Source of the DNA: [Mycobacterium] fortunisiensis
GTDB taxonomy: Bacteria > Actinomycetota > Actinomycetes > Mycobacteriales > Mycobacteriaceae
Assembly (NCBI RefSeq): GCF_019050325.1
Contig: NZ_VOMB01000016.1
Span: 310,001 to 374,000, forward strand
Direction of reading: 5' to 3'
Length of the DNA: 64,000 bases
Shown in pieces: positions 8,745-16,831 of this stretch. The notes below the pieces were generated by a model, which saw only the letters and a program-made list of their open reading frames with translations, made no database searches and was not told the origin of the DNA. A program made the translations under genes and the position numbers. The first letter of the stretch is position 1. Every line of letters begins with the position of its first letter.

Positions 8745-9665
8745 GTGTCCTGGACGGACCGTCTCGACCCGGCGCTGCGTGCGTTCGCCCAAGCACGTAC
8801 CGACCTGAGCGCCGACCAATTGGGTGTGGTGCGCTCGTCGCTGGACCAGCGCCGCCGTGAGGCCGCGCAGACCCTCGACACCCCGGGGGTGGAGATCGTC
8901 GGAGCCCGGGTCGCCCTCGGCCGACGCACCATCGGGGTGCGCATCTATCGCGCCGGTCCCTCGCCGTCACCGGCAGTGGTCTACTGCCACTCCGGCGCCT
9001 TCGTCCTGGGGAACCTCGACACCGACCAACTCCAGTGCGTGGAGTTGGCACGACGCGCCCGCTGCACGGTGATCTCGATGGACTACCGGCTGGCCCCCGA
9101 ACATCCCTTTCCGGCCGGGTTCGACGACGCGATGGTGGTGCTGAACTGGGCGGCCACGCTGGCGGGTGACCTCGACATCGATGCGGACCGGATCGCCGTG
9201 GCGGGCAGCAGCGCCGGCGGTGCGGTGGCCGCACTGCTGGCCCAGCGTGCCGCCGCGGGGGCCGCGCCGCCGGTGCTGTTCCAGGCGCTGCACCAGCCGG
9301 TACTCGACGATCGGCCCACCGGTTCCAAACAGGAGTTCGTCGACACGCCCGGTTTCGACGGACCGGCCACCGTGGCGATGTGGCGGCACCTGGGCGGGCC
9401 GGCGGTACCGGAGTCGGCGGTGCCGGCTCGGGCCGCGGCGTTGACCGGTGTGGCGCCCGCGCTGATCACCTGCTCGGAGCTCGATCCGCTGCGCGATGAG
9501 GCGCTCGACTACGCCCGCCGCCTGCTGGCCGACGGGGTTTCCGCCGAACTGCATCTGTTTCCCGGGACCTGCCACGGCTTTGATTCGCTGCTTCCGGAGT
9601 GGGAGGTCAGCCGGCAGCTGTTCGCGCTGCAAGGGGCCGCGCTGCGGCGCGCGCTGCATGGTTGA
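8745..9665 (+). CDS. alpha/beta-hydrolase, hormone-sensitive-lipase-like esterase
   Basis: A 306-residue esterase of the HSL (bacterial family IV) type. The nucleophile is Ser~155 in AGSSAGGAV, the acid is Asp in SELDPLRDEA near 247, and the His is in GTCHGFDSL near 277. The usual HGGG oxyanion loop is replaced by HSGAFVLG near 82, an unusual variant that keeps only part of the glycine-rich turn. There is no signal peptide. It is the last gene of the operon, starting with GTG 3 bp after the monooxygenase stop. It likely hydrolyses the ester or lactone formed by that enzyme; this is inferred from order, not from a known substrate. Confidence 0.85.
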   Translation: MSWTDRLDPALRAFAQARTDLSADQLGVVRSSLDQRRREAAQTLDTPGVEIVGARVALGRRTIGVRIYRAGPSPSPAVVYCHSGAFVLGNLDTDQLQCVELARRARCTVISMDYRLAPEHPFPAGFDDAMVVLNWAATLAGDLDIDADRIAVAGSSAGGAVAALLAQRAAAGAAPPVLFQALHQPVLDDRPTGSKQEFVDTPGFDGPATVAMWRHLGGPAVPESAVPARAAALTGVAPALITCSELDPLRDEALDYARRLLADGVSAELHLFPGTCHGFDSLLPEWEVSRQLFALQGAALRRALHG

Positions 9666-9777
9666 TTCGGTAGCCGGCCACCTCGGCGGGTGGTTGTCCT
9701 CCATGTTGTGGGCAATAATGCAGATCTGCTGCAAACGGATCTCGCGCGGGGAGCGAGTAAGCGATTGAGAGGTATCC

Positions 9778-11028
9778 ATGTCGGCCGACGACGACCGGCT
9801 CATGTACTCGGGAGATCCCAAGCACGCCAGGGAGCCGCTGGCGTACGGCGGGCTTGACGCCCTGCTGGGCGGGCCGGTGGCGGCGCTGCCCTCCGGGCGG
9901 GCCCGGCACGGAGACGCCAGGGTGTCGGCCCCGCCGATCGTTCTGACCTCGAATTTCGCCACTCCCCGCGAAGCCGAGATCACCACCAAGCTCCCCGTCG
10001 TGCCGGGAAACTCCACCCCGCCCCCGGCCGGCGGTTCGTCCACCGCCGGAAACTGGATCCTGGAGCAGCCCGTCGCCCCCGCCAACCCCGACGAGGCCCG
10101 CGCCGTCGACAACCTTGCCCGCGTCGGGGTGCGCTCCCTGGTCAAGATGCAGCCGCGGCGCGGCTGGCGACGCGCGGTCTACGTGACCACCCGGCTCAAC
10201 CTGGGGCTGTCGCGGGATGAGCTCTATGAGCTGGACCTGTACGCGCGGGTGCGCCGCACGGCGCGGGAATCCCACCAGATCGGGGTGTTCGGCCTGAAAG
10301 GCGGCGTGGGTAAGACCGCGGTGACCGTGGCGCTCGGATCGGTGCTGAGCGCGGTGCGCGGCGATCGGATTCTTGCTGTCGACGCCGACCCGGCCAGTGG
10401 CAACCTGGCCGATCGGGTGGGCCGGCAGTCCGCGGCCACGGTGAGCGATCTGCTGGCTGCCAACGACCTGTCGCGCTACAACGACGTCCGGTCCTACACC
10501 AGCATGAACGAGTCCAAGCTGGAGGTGCTGTCCGGCGACGACTACAGCCGCGCCGCCCGGGCCTTCAACGAAGCGGACTGGAACTCCGCCACGGCTGCGG
10601 TGTCCAAGCACTACAACCTGGTCCTGGCCGATTGTGCGGCCGACATGTTCGCCCCGGCCGCCCGCGGTGTCCTGGCCACCGTGTCGGGGGCGGTCATCGT
10701 GGCCAGTGCCTCGATCGACGGTGCCCGCCAGGCCGCGATGACCATGGACTGGTTGCGGCACAACGGTTACCAGGAACTGCTGAGCCGCTCGTGCGTCGTG
10801 GTCAACCACGTCGGGCCGGGCAAACCCAATGTCAACACCGGCGAGTTGGTGCACCAGTTCCAGAAACACGTGGCTCCGGGCCGGGTGTTCGTGCTGCCAT
10901 GGGACAAGCACATCGCAGCGGGCACCGAAATCCAGTTCGACCTGCTGCGGCCGCGGTTCCGTCGTCGCATCCTGGAGCTGGCGGCCGCGCTGTCCGATGA
11001 CTTCGAGGGCGGCGCCGCGGTCGCCTGA
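9778..11028 (+). CDS. MinD/ParA-type ATPase, EspI-like
   Basis: A 416-residue protein with a Pro/Ala-rich, probably disordered N-terminus (about 1-110) and a C-terminal deviant-Walker ATPase domain. The P-loop is GLKGGVGKTAV near 171-180 and the following LAVDADPASGNLADRVG is the ParA/MinD switch region. This architecture resembles mycobacterial EspI and related ESX-associated MinD-like proteins. No esx, ecc, PE or PPE gene is in the window, so it is an orphan of that family here. GAGAGG precedes ATG 9778. ATP-driven positioning or regulation of a secretion or cell-pole process is the family expectation; the target is unknown. Confidence 0.8.
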   Translation: MSADDDRLMYSGDPKHAREPLAYGGLDALLGGPVAALPSGRARHGDARVSAPPIVLTSNFATPREAEITTKLPVVPGNSTPPPAGGSSTAGNWILEQPVAPANPDEARAVDNLARVGVRSLVKMQPRRGWRRAVYVTTRLNLGLSRDELYELDLYARVRRTARESHQIGVFGLKGGVGKTAVTVALGSVLSAVRGDRILAVDADPASGNLADRVGRQSAATVSDLLAANDLSRYNDVRSYTSMNESKLEVLSGDDYSRAARAFNEADWNSATAAVSKHYNLVLADCAADMFAPAARGVLATVSGAVIVASASIDGARQAAMTMDWLRHNGYQELLSRSCVVVNHVGPGKPNVNTGELVHQFQKHVAPGRVFVLPWDKHIAAGTEIQFDLLRPRFRRRILELAAALSDDFEGGAAVA

Positions 11029-11090
11029 CTCGCAAAGCTCAGGGCTGGTTGATTCGCAGAGCTCAGTGCTGGTTGATTCGCGAAGCTCAG
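11027..11090. repeat. 24-bp tandem repeat (2.7 copies) spanning a convergent junction
   Basis: Copies start at 11027, 11051 and 11075. The shared core is GAYTCGCRRAGCTCAG followed by KGCTGGTT in the first two units. The ATPase stop (11026-11028) lies at the first unit boundary, and the SRPBCC gene stop (11087-11089 on the minus strand) lies in the third. Both stop codons are therefore repeated with the unit. Confidence 0.85.
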
Positions 11091-11560
11091 TCGAGCGCCA
11101 GTTCGCGCGCCACCGCAGCGTGGTACTTGTCGATGTTCGCCGGATTGACCACCCGGAACAGCGCATCGGGCAGCGGGGAATCCTTGTAGGCCTCGATCGT
11201 CATCGTCCGGCTGAACAGGGTGATGTCGTTGCCCGGACGGGTGAACTGGTACTGCACGGTGATACGGCCGTCCATGCCGCCGTTGCCGTCGGCGTCGTGC
11301 CCGAGCCGGCCCACCGAGTTGAACACCCACATCCGCGGCCGCATCGCAATCGCCAGGTGCCAGGTGTAGATCTGCGTCCCGTCGGGCCCGGCCTCCGTCC
11401 AGGTGTCACCGACCTGCAGCGGCAATCGTTCCGGCAGCCCGCCGATGTGGGCGCTGCCAGGGTAGGTCTTGACCCAATTCGCCGGGTTGGTGACGAAGTC
11501 GTAGATCTCCTCGGCGGACTGGCTGAAGGCCGTCTCGGAGCTGGTGGTCACGATGCCCAA
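11087..11560 (-). CDS. SRPBCC (START-like) family protein
   Basis: A 157-residue single-domain protein of the SRPBCC/polyketide-cyclase-like superfamily, which folds around a hydrophobic ligand cavity. The N-terminal FSQSAEEIYDFVTNPANWVK and the basic/aromatic C-terminal helix with LFRVVNPANIDKYHAAVARE are typical. There is no signal peptide or membrane segment. It ends in a tandem repeat shared with the convergent ATPase. The adjacent DUF427 gene lies 37 bp upstream on the same strand, so the two may be co-transcribed. The ligand is unknown; family members bind lipids or act as cyclases or toxins. Confidence 0.72.
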   Translation of the reverse strand: MGIVTTSSETAFSQSAEEIYDFVTNPANWVKTYPGSAHIGGLPERLPLQVGDTWTEAGPDGTQIYTWHLAIAMRPRMWVFNSVGRLGHDADGNGGMDGRITVQYQFTRPGNDITLFSRTMTIEAYKDSPLPDALFRVVNPANIDKYHAAVARELALD

Positions 11561-11597
11561 GGGTGTTCACTTTCGTCGCTGTTGCAGGTTTCGTCGG

Positions 11598-12305
11598 TCA
11601 CACGTCGCACCCGCAGGCCGCCGCCATCGCGGCTGCGGGGAGCTCGGCGAGCACGTCCAGGCGGGTCGCATCGAAGCTCAGCAGCCCCTGGATCGGCCGG
11701 GACTCCGGTGGGGTGTCAGGGTAGCTCCAGGCCACGTCGCTGATCACCGTGTCCCCGATGACTACCGTCCAGTAGCTGGCGGTGCCCTTGTAGTTGCAGT
11801 ACGACGTGGTCTGGCTGGGCTGCAGCAGATCGGTCCGGACTTGTGCCGGGTCGACGTAGAGGCGCGGATCCAGCGACGTCTCGAAGACGATCACGGTCTC
11901 GTCGGTGTCGACCAGCACGGTGTCCGCGACGCTCACCCGCAGGCCGCGGCGGGTCGGCCGGCAGTCGACGCGGTGATACGGGTTCGGCGGGTAGTGCACC
12001 AGCCGCCGGCCCTCTTCGAACCAGGCCTCGACCGCGTCCCACGGCACCGCGACATATCCGGTCGCCTCGGGCACCGGCTCGTGCGGGAGGTCACCGACCA
12101 CATCGTCGGGGAATGCGTAACTCAGCGGATGGCCGGCCCGGTGCACCATCAGGGCGCGCTCGGTGTCGAGCACGACCGTATCGTCGCGGAACGCCTGAAT
12201 GCGTCGCGGGTGCGGCTCGATGTAAACCGTGGCGCCGGCCAGCGGAGGGGTGAACCAACCGGCCGATTGTGTACTCAACGGACCACGTCCCGCGACGAGA
12301 CTCAT
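11598..12305 (-). CDS. DUF427 domain-containing protein
   Basis: A 235-residue protein with DUF427 character: the conserved Cys-Asn-Tyr-Lys-Gly segment TSYCNYKGTASYW near residue 180, followed by AWSYPDTPPESRPIQGLLSF. The N-terminal half carries a second, weaker copy (RIQAFRDDTVVLDTERALM). ATG 12305-12303 is preceded by GGAGG, which decides the start over a longer frame to 12359. It ends in a Cys pair (ACGCDV). The biochemical function of DUF427 proteins is not established. It diverges from the unknown gene at 12513 and lies upstream of the SRPBCC gene on the same strand. Confidence 0.75.
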   Translation of the reverse strand: MSLVAGRGPLSTQSAGWFTPPLAGATVYIEPHPRRIQAFRDDTVVLDTERALMVHRAGHPLSYAFPDDVVGDLPHEPVPEATGYVAVPWDAVEAWFEEGRRLVHYPPNPYHRVDCRPTRRGLRVSVADTVLVDTDETVIVFETSLDPRLYVDPAQVRTDLLQPSQTTSYCNYKGTASYWTVVIGDTVISDVAWSYPDTPPESRPIQGLLSFDATRLDVLAELPAAAMAAACGCDV

Positions 12306-12512
12306 TGCAGTACCTCCAATTTGGCTGATCGGCCGGCGCAAGCGGTTCTGCTGCACCAACTGACCGCCGGTTGCGCGGGCGATCGGCGTGTCCAGATAGA
12401 AGCTTTACAGATTCTCTTGGGAATGTCACGCTGTTGGGTGAGGCGGACCATACCGCAACAACACCTCGAGACGTACCGGCCGATAGGCCTCTGGATCCGG
12501 ATTGGATGCCCT
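12306..12512. promoter_or_regulatory. divergent intergenic region
   Basis: These 207 bp lie between DUF427 (leftward) and the unknown gene at 12513 (rightward). They contain a locally AT-richer stretch around 12405-12425 (TTTACAGATTCTCTTGGGAA) that is the best place for a rightward promoter. No clear inverted repeat or open frame with coding character was seen. Confidence 0.3.
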
Positions 12513-13112
12513 ATGTCCTCACAGCCAGGAATGTCCGCGCAGATGTCCGAGGTGCCGGCAGGCGGTAATCCGCCGGTCACCCTTTCGGGCGCCCGGCCGC
12601 GGGTGCGCCCCGAGCAGGCGCTGCACTATGAGCTCACCGTGATGGCCACAGACGTCGGCGCCATGGTTTCGGATATCGGCGGATGGCTGTTCGACCGGGC
12701 GATGGCGGGCTGGCGGGTCAATGTCGTCACCGACGCCGGCGCTGACGGCGCTGATACCGCCGAGCGCCGGGCGCTGGGCATCCTCGGTGTGAGACGCGTT
12801 GCCTCCGACGCGCTGTCGTCGGTGGACCCGGCAGTGGCCACGATGACGGCGATCAGCGTGGACTGCTTCACCGCCGGCGAGCCGGCGGTGCGCACATTCG
12901 GCGACGTGTTCTTGTACGGCCGGCCCCGTCCGGACGACCTCACCGGGCCGGTGCACCGGCTGCAGTACCGTCCGAGCACCGCCGCGCTGGCCTTCAAGGC
13001 GCATGCGTTGGCGGTCCTCGGAGAGCCCCGGACGGCCGGGGGAGCCGAGACCATGTTCCGGTACGGACGGACCGGAGGTCTGCTCGACTCCGGCCTGGTG
13101 CCGGTGTGTTGA
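12513..13112 (+). CDS. conserved hypothetical protein
   Basis: A 199-residue protein I do not recognise. The N-terminal ~25 residues are Ser/Gly/Met-rich, and ATG 12531 is an alternative start. The remainder looks like one soluble alpha/beta domain, with YELTVMATDVGAMVSDIGGW, then DGADTAERRALGILGVRR and a C-terminal GGAETMFRYGRTGGLL. There is no transmembrane segment and no catalytic motif. Third-position GC is high throughout, supporting coding. The long frame upstream of 12513 overlaps the DUF427 gene in antisense and is not coding. The stop overlaps the thioesterase ATG (TGATG), so the two genes are coupled. Confidence 0.6.
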   Translation: MSSQPGMSAQMSEVPAGGNPPVTLSGARPRVRPEQALHYELTVMATDVGAMVSDIGGWLFDRAMAGWRVNVVTDAGADGADTAERRALGILGVRRVASDALSSVDPAVATMTAISVDCFTAGEPAVRTFGDVFLYGRPRPDDLTGPVHRLQYRPSTAALAFKAHALAVLGEPRTAGGAETMFRYGRTGGLLDSGLVPVC

Positions 13113-13978
13113 TGGCAGCACAGGCGTCGGTGGCCGGACTGCTCGAGGTGTTCGACGTGACCCCGGCCGGAGCGAACCGGTTCAGCGGCGTCACCGGCCC
13201 GGTCGGAACCGATGGCAGAACGGTGGCCAAAGGCACCCAGGCGCTGGGGCAGGCGATCGTGGCGGCGGCAAAGCGATTCCCGGACAAGACGATTCGTTCG
13301 GCGCACGCGGTGTTCACCAAACCGGTCGAGGTCGACTCGACCGTGGAATTGTCGGTGCAGGTCGTGCACGAGGGCCGATCGACGGCTACCGCGGTGGTGT
13401 CCGTGGCCCAGGACGCGCGGCTGTGCGCCACCGTGACGGTCCTCGCCGACATTCCCGGCGGCGAGGTGATCGCCCACCACGCGCTGCGGCCCGACGTCGA
13501 GACCCCCGCGGACGCGCACCCAGCGGCGGCGGCCATGACCGGACACGAGCTGCGCCTGGTCGACGTCGTCGACGTCAACAATCCCGACGAAGTGGGACCG
13601 CCTGAGCTCTACGCCTGGCTGCGCTGTGACCCGATTCCCGAGCGTGACGATCTCGCCAAGGCACTGGTGTGCTATTTCACCGGGCAACTGGGCATCTCGA
13701 CCACGATGCGACCGCATCGCGGGGTCGGGACGGCACAGGCGCATGCGACCCTGACGACGGCGCTGATGTCGACAGCGGTCAGTTTTCACGAAGCCGTGGA
13801 ATGGGACGGTTGGTTGCTCTACGGCCACGAGAGCACGGCGGCCGCGCAGGGGATGTCCTACGTGCGCGGTCAGGTGCACACCGAGGATGGCGACCTGTTG
13901 GCCTCATTCGCCCAGGAAGGGCTGATCCGTCCGATGCGATCGGCGGACACCGCCATCGAGATGCCGGCCCGGTTGTAG
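13112..13978 (+). CDS. acyl-CoA thioesterase II (TesB-like)
   Basis: A 288-residue double-hotdog thioesterase of the TesB/acyl-CoA thioesterase II family, which hydrolyses acyl-CoA to free acid and CoA. Typical segments are GTDGRTVAKGTQALGQAIVA near the N-terminus, IRSAHAVFTKPVEVDSTVEL, and a C-terminal SHEAVEWDGWLLYGHES-like block (actual SFHEAVEWDGWLLYGHES) followed by GMSYVRGQVHTEDG with LLASFAQEGLIR. ATG 13112 overlaps the upstream stop. The stop codon lies inside a hairpin at 13961-13987 facing the convergent DUF2631 gene. The in vivo acyl chain is unknown. Confidence 0.85.
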   Translation: MAAQASVAGLLEVFDVTPAGANRFSGVTGPVGTDGRTVAKGTQALGQAIVAAAKRFPDKTIRSAHAVFTKPVEVDSTVELSVQVVHEGRSTATAVVSVAQDARLCATVTVLADIPGGEVIAHHALRPDVETPADAHPAAAAMTGHELRLVDVVDVNNPDEVGPPELYAWLRCDPIPERDDLAKALVCYFTGQLGISTTMRPHRGVGTAQAHATLTTALMSTAVSFHEAVEWDGWLLYGHESTAAAQGMSYVRGQVHTEDGDLLASFAQEGLIRPMRSADTAIEMPARL

Positions 13979-13987
13979 GGCCGGCAT
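13961..13987. terminator. hairpin overlapping the thioesterase stop, convergent terminator
   Basis: Perfect arms ATGCCGGCCC (13961-13970) and GGGCCGGCAT (13978-13987) enclose a 7-nt loop. The TAG stop is at 13976-13978. There is no U-tract on either side, as is common for mycobacterial stem-loop terminators. It separates the thioesterase from the convergent DUF2631 gene. Confidence 0.6.
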
Positions 13988-14000
13988 GCAACAGATGCGG

Positions 14001-14255
14001 CTAGCGGATCCAGCCGCGGCGGCGCAGCCACCAGTCGCGGCCCACGGCCAGCACGATGAGGACGGCGAACGAGATGAGGAACCAGTCCTCGACGTGACCG
14101 ACGTGGTTGCCGCGCAACATGACCAACAGGAAGGCCGCGGACAACAGGCCGCCGATCTGGATCAGCCTGGGGCTCATGTAGGACCAGCCCCATGCCGCGG
14201 ACGGCACGTCCTCGACGTCGACGCCGCTGTGTCGCTCCACCTCGGTGTTGGCCAC
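14001..14255 (-). CDS. DUF2631 small membrane protein
   Basis: An 84-residue protein with the DUF2631 N-terminal signature [20 protein letters not shown] followed by two hydrophobic segments (about 32-46 and 57-73) and a basic C-terminus [10 protein letters not shown]. This matches the small conserved mycobacterial transmembrane protein found near the dxr/rip1 region (Rv2876-like, from memory). It probably sits in the cytoplasmic membrane with both ends in the cytoplasm or a short loop outside. The function is not known. It is transcribed away from the LLM gene across a region containing a perfect palindrome. Confidence 0.8.
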   Translation of the reverse strand: MANTEVERHSGVDVEDVPSAAWGWSYMSPRLIQIGGLLSAAFLLVMLRGNHVGHVEDWFLISFAVLIVLAVGRDWWLRRRGWIR

Positions 14256-14305
14256 AGGTTGCTCCTCAGAATCGAACTGGCTTCAGGCTGGCTTGTGCAC
14301 ATTCT

Positions 14306-14330
14306 GGCATACGACGCTTTGTCGTATGCC
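14306..14330. promoter_or_regulatory. perfect palindrome upstream of the LLM gene
   Basis: GGCATACGAC (14306-14315) and GTCGTATGCC (14321-14330) are perfect complements around a 5-nt centre. The element lies in the 121-bp divergent region between DUF2631 and the LLM oxidoreductase, about 47 bp before ATG 14377. Its size fits a dimeric repressor operator or a short stem-loop. Confidence 0.5.
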
Positions 14331-14376
14331 GCCCCGGGGGCTACCGGACATCAGCGGAACACAGAAGGGTTGGTCG

Positions 14377-15246
14377 ATGCAGTTCTGGAGTGGCACGGCG
14401 TTCATGGACACCACCGACGCGCTGGTGGTGGCACCATTGCTCGACGAGGCCGGCTACCACGGCATGGTCTGTTCGGATCACATGATCTATCCGCGCGAGC
14501 TGTCCTCGCCGTACCCGGACTCGCCGACGGGCAAGCCCCCGTGGGCGCCGGAGACTGCCTGGCCCGACTCGTGGGTGCTGATCGGCGCGATGGCTGCGCT
14601 CACCCGTCGGCTGCGGTTCTCCAACGCTGTGTACGTGGCGCCGGCACGGCCGCTGCTGGAGGTCGCCAAACAGGTCGCCACGGCCGCGGTGATCTCGGGC
14701 GGGCGGGTGTCCCTCGGCGTCGGCGTCGGGTGGATGCGGGAGGAATTCGAGCTGATGGGCCAGGATTTCGACACCCGCGGCAAGCGGCTCGACGAGATGA
14801 TTCCGGCGCTGCGGGAGCTGTGGCGTGGCGGCTGGGTTTCCTACGCGGGGCGCTATTACCAGGTTCCCGAGATGATGATCGAGCCCCACCCGCCCGCGCC
14901 GGTGCCGATCCTGTGCGGCGGTGAATCCGAGGCGGCGCTGCGGCGGGCGGTCCGGTCGTGTGACGGCTGGATCGGTTACGCCTACACCCTCGAGGACGCC
15001 ACCCGCTACACCACCCGGCTGGCCGAGCTGCGCCGCGAATACGGGCGCGAGCGTGAGCCTTTCGACATCATCCTGGCGCTGCTGGATCCGCCGACGCCCG
15101 ATCTGTACAAGCGGGCCGAGGACCTCGGTATCACCGCGGTGATGTGTGCGCCGTGGCTGTCCTCGCCCAACGGCGCCACCGGGACCGATCGATTCCGTGG
15201 TCCCATCGAGCAGTTCGCCGAAACGATCATCGCGAAAGTGCACTAG
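14377..15246 (+). CDS. LLM-class F420-dependent oxidoreductase
   Basis: A 289-residue luciferase-like TIM-barrel oxidoreductase; in mycobacteria these typically use coenzyme F420. The pattern VSLGVGVGWMREEFELMGQD near residue 110 is the family hallmark, followed by RGKRLDEMIPALRELW and PPAPVPILCGGESEAALRRA. ATG 14377 is chosen over an upstream in-frame extension to 14245, because that extension overlaps the divergent DUF2631 gene and the palindrome. The substrate cannot be inferred. It is a single-gene unit; a second promoter, with TATCAT at 15270-15275, precedes the next gene. Confidence 0.85.
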   Translation: MQFWSGTAFMDTTDALVVAPLLDEAGYHGMVCSDHMIYPRELSSPYPDSPTGKPPWAPETAWPDSWVLIGAMAALTRRLRFSNAVYVAPARPLLEVAKQVATAAVISGGRVSLGVGVGWMREEFELMGQDFDTRGKRLDEMIPALRELWRGGWVSYAGRYYQVPEMMIEPHPPAPVPILCGGESEAALRRAVRSCDGWIGYAYTLEDATRYTTRLAELRREYGREREPFDIILALLDPPTPDLYKRAEDLGITAVMCAPWLSSPNGATGTDRFRGPIEQFAETIIAKVH

Positions 15247-15303
15247 CCGGGCGCAGACCGGTGATCGCCTATCATCACGCGAAACGGCGAACAGGGGGAT
15301 GGC

Positions 15304-16803
15304 GTGATGCGACGCGCGGCACGGGTCGGCCAGGCCGGTGCCGCCGGTGCCGTCATCGCCCTGGGTATCGGCGTGGGCGCCTACAACGCCTGGTGGCTTG
15401 CGCTGTTCGTGTCGGTGCCGCTGATCGTGGTGGGTCTTGTGATGGTGCCCCGGCCGTCGCGGGTCGCCGAGCTCGACGCATTCGTCCCCGCGCCGGGTGA
15501 GCTGTCGGTGCCGGTCCGTATCGACGCGCTCACCCGCAGCAGCCGCGGCGACGAGGACCTGCAGCCGACGCTGGTGAGCGCGACGGTCAGCCCGCCACAC
15601 GACACCGAGTACCAAACCCGTTGGATCGCGTCGATGTCACGGGCCGACTTCCGGTCGCTGAACGAAAACCCGGACACCGCAATAACATCCGACCGGTTGC
15701 CGCCGCGCGAGATCAACCGCCCGCCCGCGTTCGGCGAACACCCCGGCCGGTGGGCGGCGCTCTATCCGGCAGTCACCGGCCTGGTGGCGCTGCTGGTGCT
15801 GTTCGGCGTCGGCGACGCCTGGCACATCTCGTTCGACCGGCCCACCGCAGCGCCGGCGCGGGCCGCCGACGCGCCCCGGGGCAAGAGCATGAACCTCAAC
15901 GCCCGCCGGGACGGCATGATCCGGGCGATCGCCGAGAAATTCGGGCCCGCGGCGCCCAACAACCTGCTCAGTCTCCGGTTCACGGGCAGCGGGTCGGATT
16001 ACGGCACCGTGCTCGACCCGACCAACGGCGATACGACAACCGTCTACGTCAACAACGGCGGGGACGCCTTCACCACGCCCTCCCCGCAGGTTCGGCGCAA
16101 GGACAGCACCTTCCTGGCCGCCGACATCGCCTCCAGCGATCTGACCGCGATCGTCGACACGATGGCCCGGCAGCTCCAATCGGCGGGCCGGCTCGACGAT
16201 CTGGAGTCCCTGGAGATCAAGCGCTCCGGACCGGGCGCCCCGTTGATCCTGAGTGGCCGCTTCGGCAGCAAGACGGTCGATGCGCTCCCGGACGGCACCG
16301 TCGGCGAGATCTTCGATCCGGCCGATTTTGCCGTGTCCTTCCAGAAGGCACGGGATGCGTTGGCGCTCGCCGGGATCTCGCCGTCGGACCCGGTGCTGAC
16401 CAACTTCGAGATCCGCGGCACCCACCGGGCCACCCCGATTGCGCACCCGAGTGAAATTCAGACCAACGGCGGTGTGCTGCTCGAATTCCGGACCGCCGAC
16501 CGTGCCGGCCAGATCGTCATCGTCCCCGGCGAGTTGCCCGAGGTCACCGACGATTCGTATTTCGGCGGAGGGCAGACTTTCGCCTTCGACGAGATCGGGC
16601 AGCAGACGTTCGAATCCGTTCGCGCACAGGCGATGCAGCGCGGTGCGCTGGAACCCTACGAACGCGAAGCGGTCGACATCTGGATGACCGACCGGGAAAT
16701 CGACCGGTACCGATTGGCGATCCGCATCGAACTCGCCGGTGTGGACGCCGCGGCCGGGACGTACTCGGTCACCGGACAGTTCCTGGCGCCGGGGGCGATC
16801 TGA
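15304..16803 (+). CDS. membrane-anchored protein of unknown function
   Basis: A 499-residue protein I do not recognise. It begins with a hydrophobic hairpin (about 10-49), then a ~100-residue hydrophilic loop, a further membrane segment near 155-171 (WAALYPAVTGLVALLVLFGV), and a long C-terminal domain of ~320 residues. The GVG residue pattern in the last segment puts the large domain on one face of the membrane, probably outside. The C-terminal part is rich in Asp/Thr and ends in TYSVTGQFLAPGAI. GTG 15304 is followed directly by ATG; AGGGGGA precedes it. It converges on another unknown membrane protein across a tandem repeat. Confidence 0.65.
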   Translation: MMRRAARVGQAGAAGAVIALGIGVGAYNAWWLALFVSVPLIVVGLVMVPRPSRVAELDAFVPAPGELSVPVRIDALTRSSRGDEDLQPTLVSATVSPPHDTEYQTRWIASMSRADFRSLNENPDTAITSDRLPPREINRPPAFGEHPGRWAALYPAVTGLVALLVLFGVGDAWHISFDRPTAAPARAADAPRGKSMNLNARRDGMIRAIAEKFGPAAPNNLLSLRFTGSGSDYGTVLDPTNGDTTTVYVNNGGDAFTTPSPQVRRKDSTFLAADIASSDLTAIVDTMARQLQSAGRLDDLESLEIKRSGPGAPLILSGRFGSKTVDALPDGTVGEIFDPADFAVSFQKARDALALAGISPSDPVLTNFEIRGTHRATPIAHPSEIQTNGGVLLEFRTADRAGQIVIVPGELPEVTDDSYFGGGQTFAFDEIGQQTFESVRAQAMQRGALEPYEREAVDIWMTDREIDRYRLAIRIELAGVDAAAGTYSVTGQFLAPGAI

Positions 16804-16831
16804 GCAGCCAGCGGGACCGGGCCGCCTTGAG

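Noticed and set aside
11544..12512. N-terminal extension of the unknown gene at 12513
   Set aside because: It lies antisense over DUF427 and has shadow-like composition; coding character begins near 12513.
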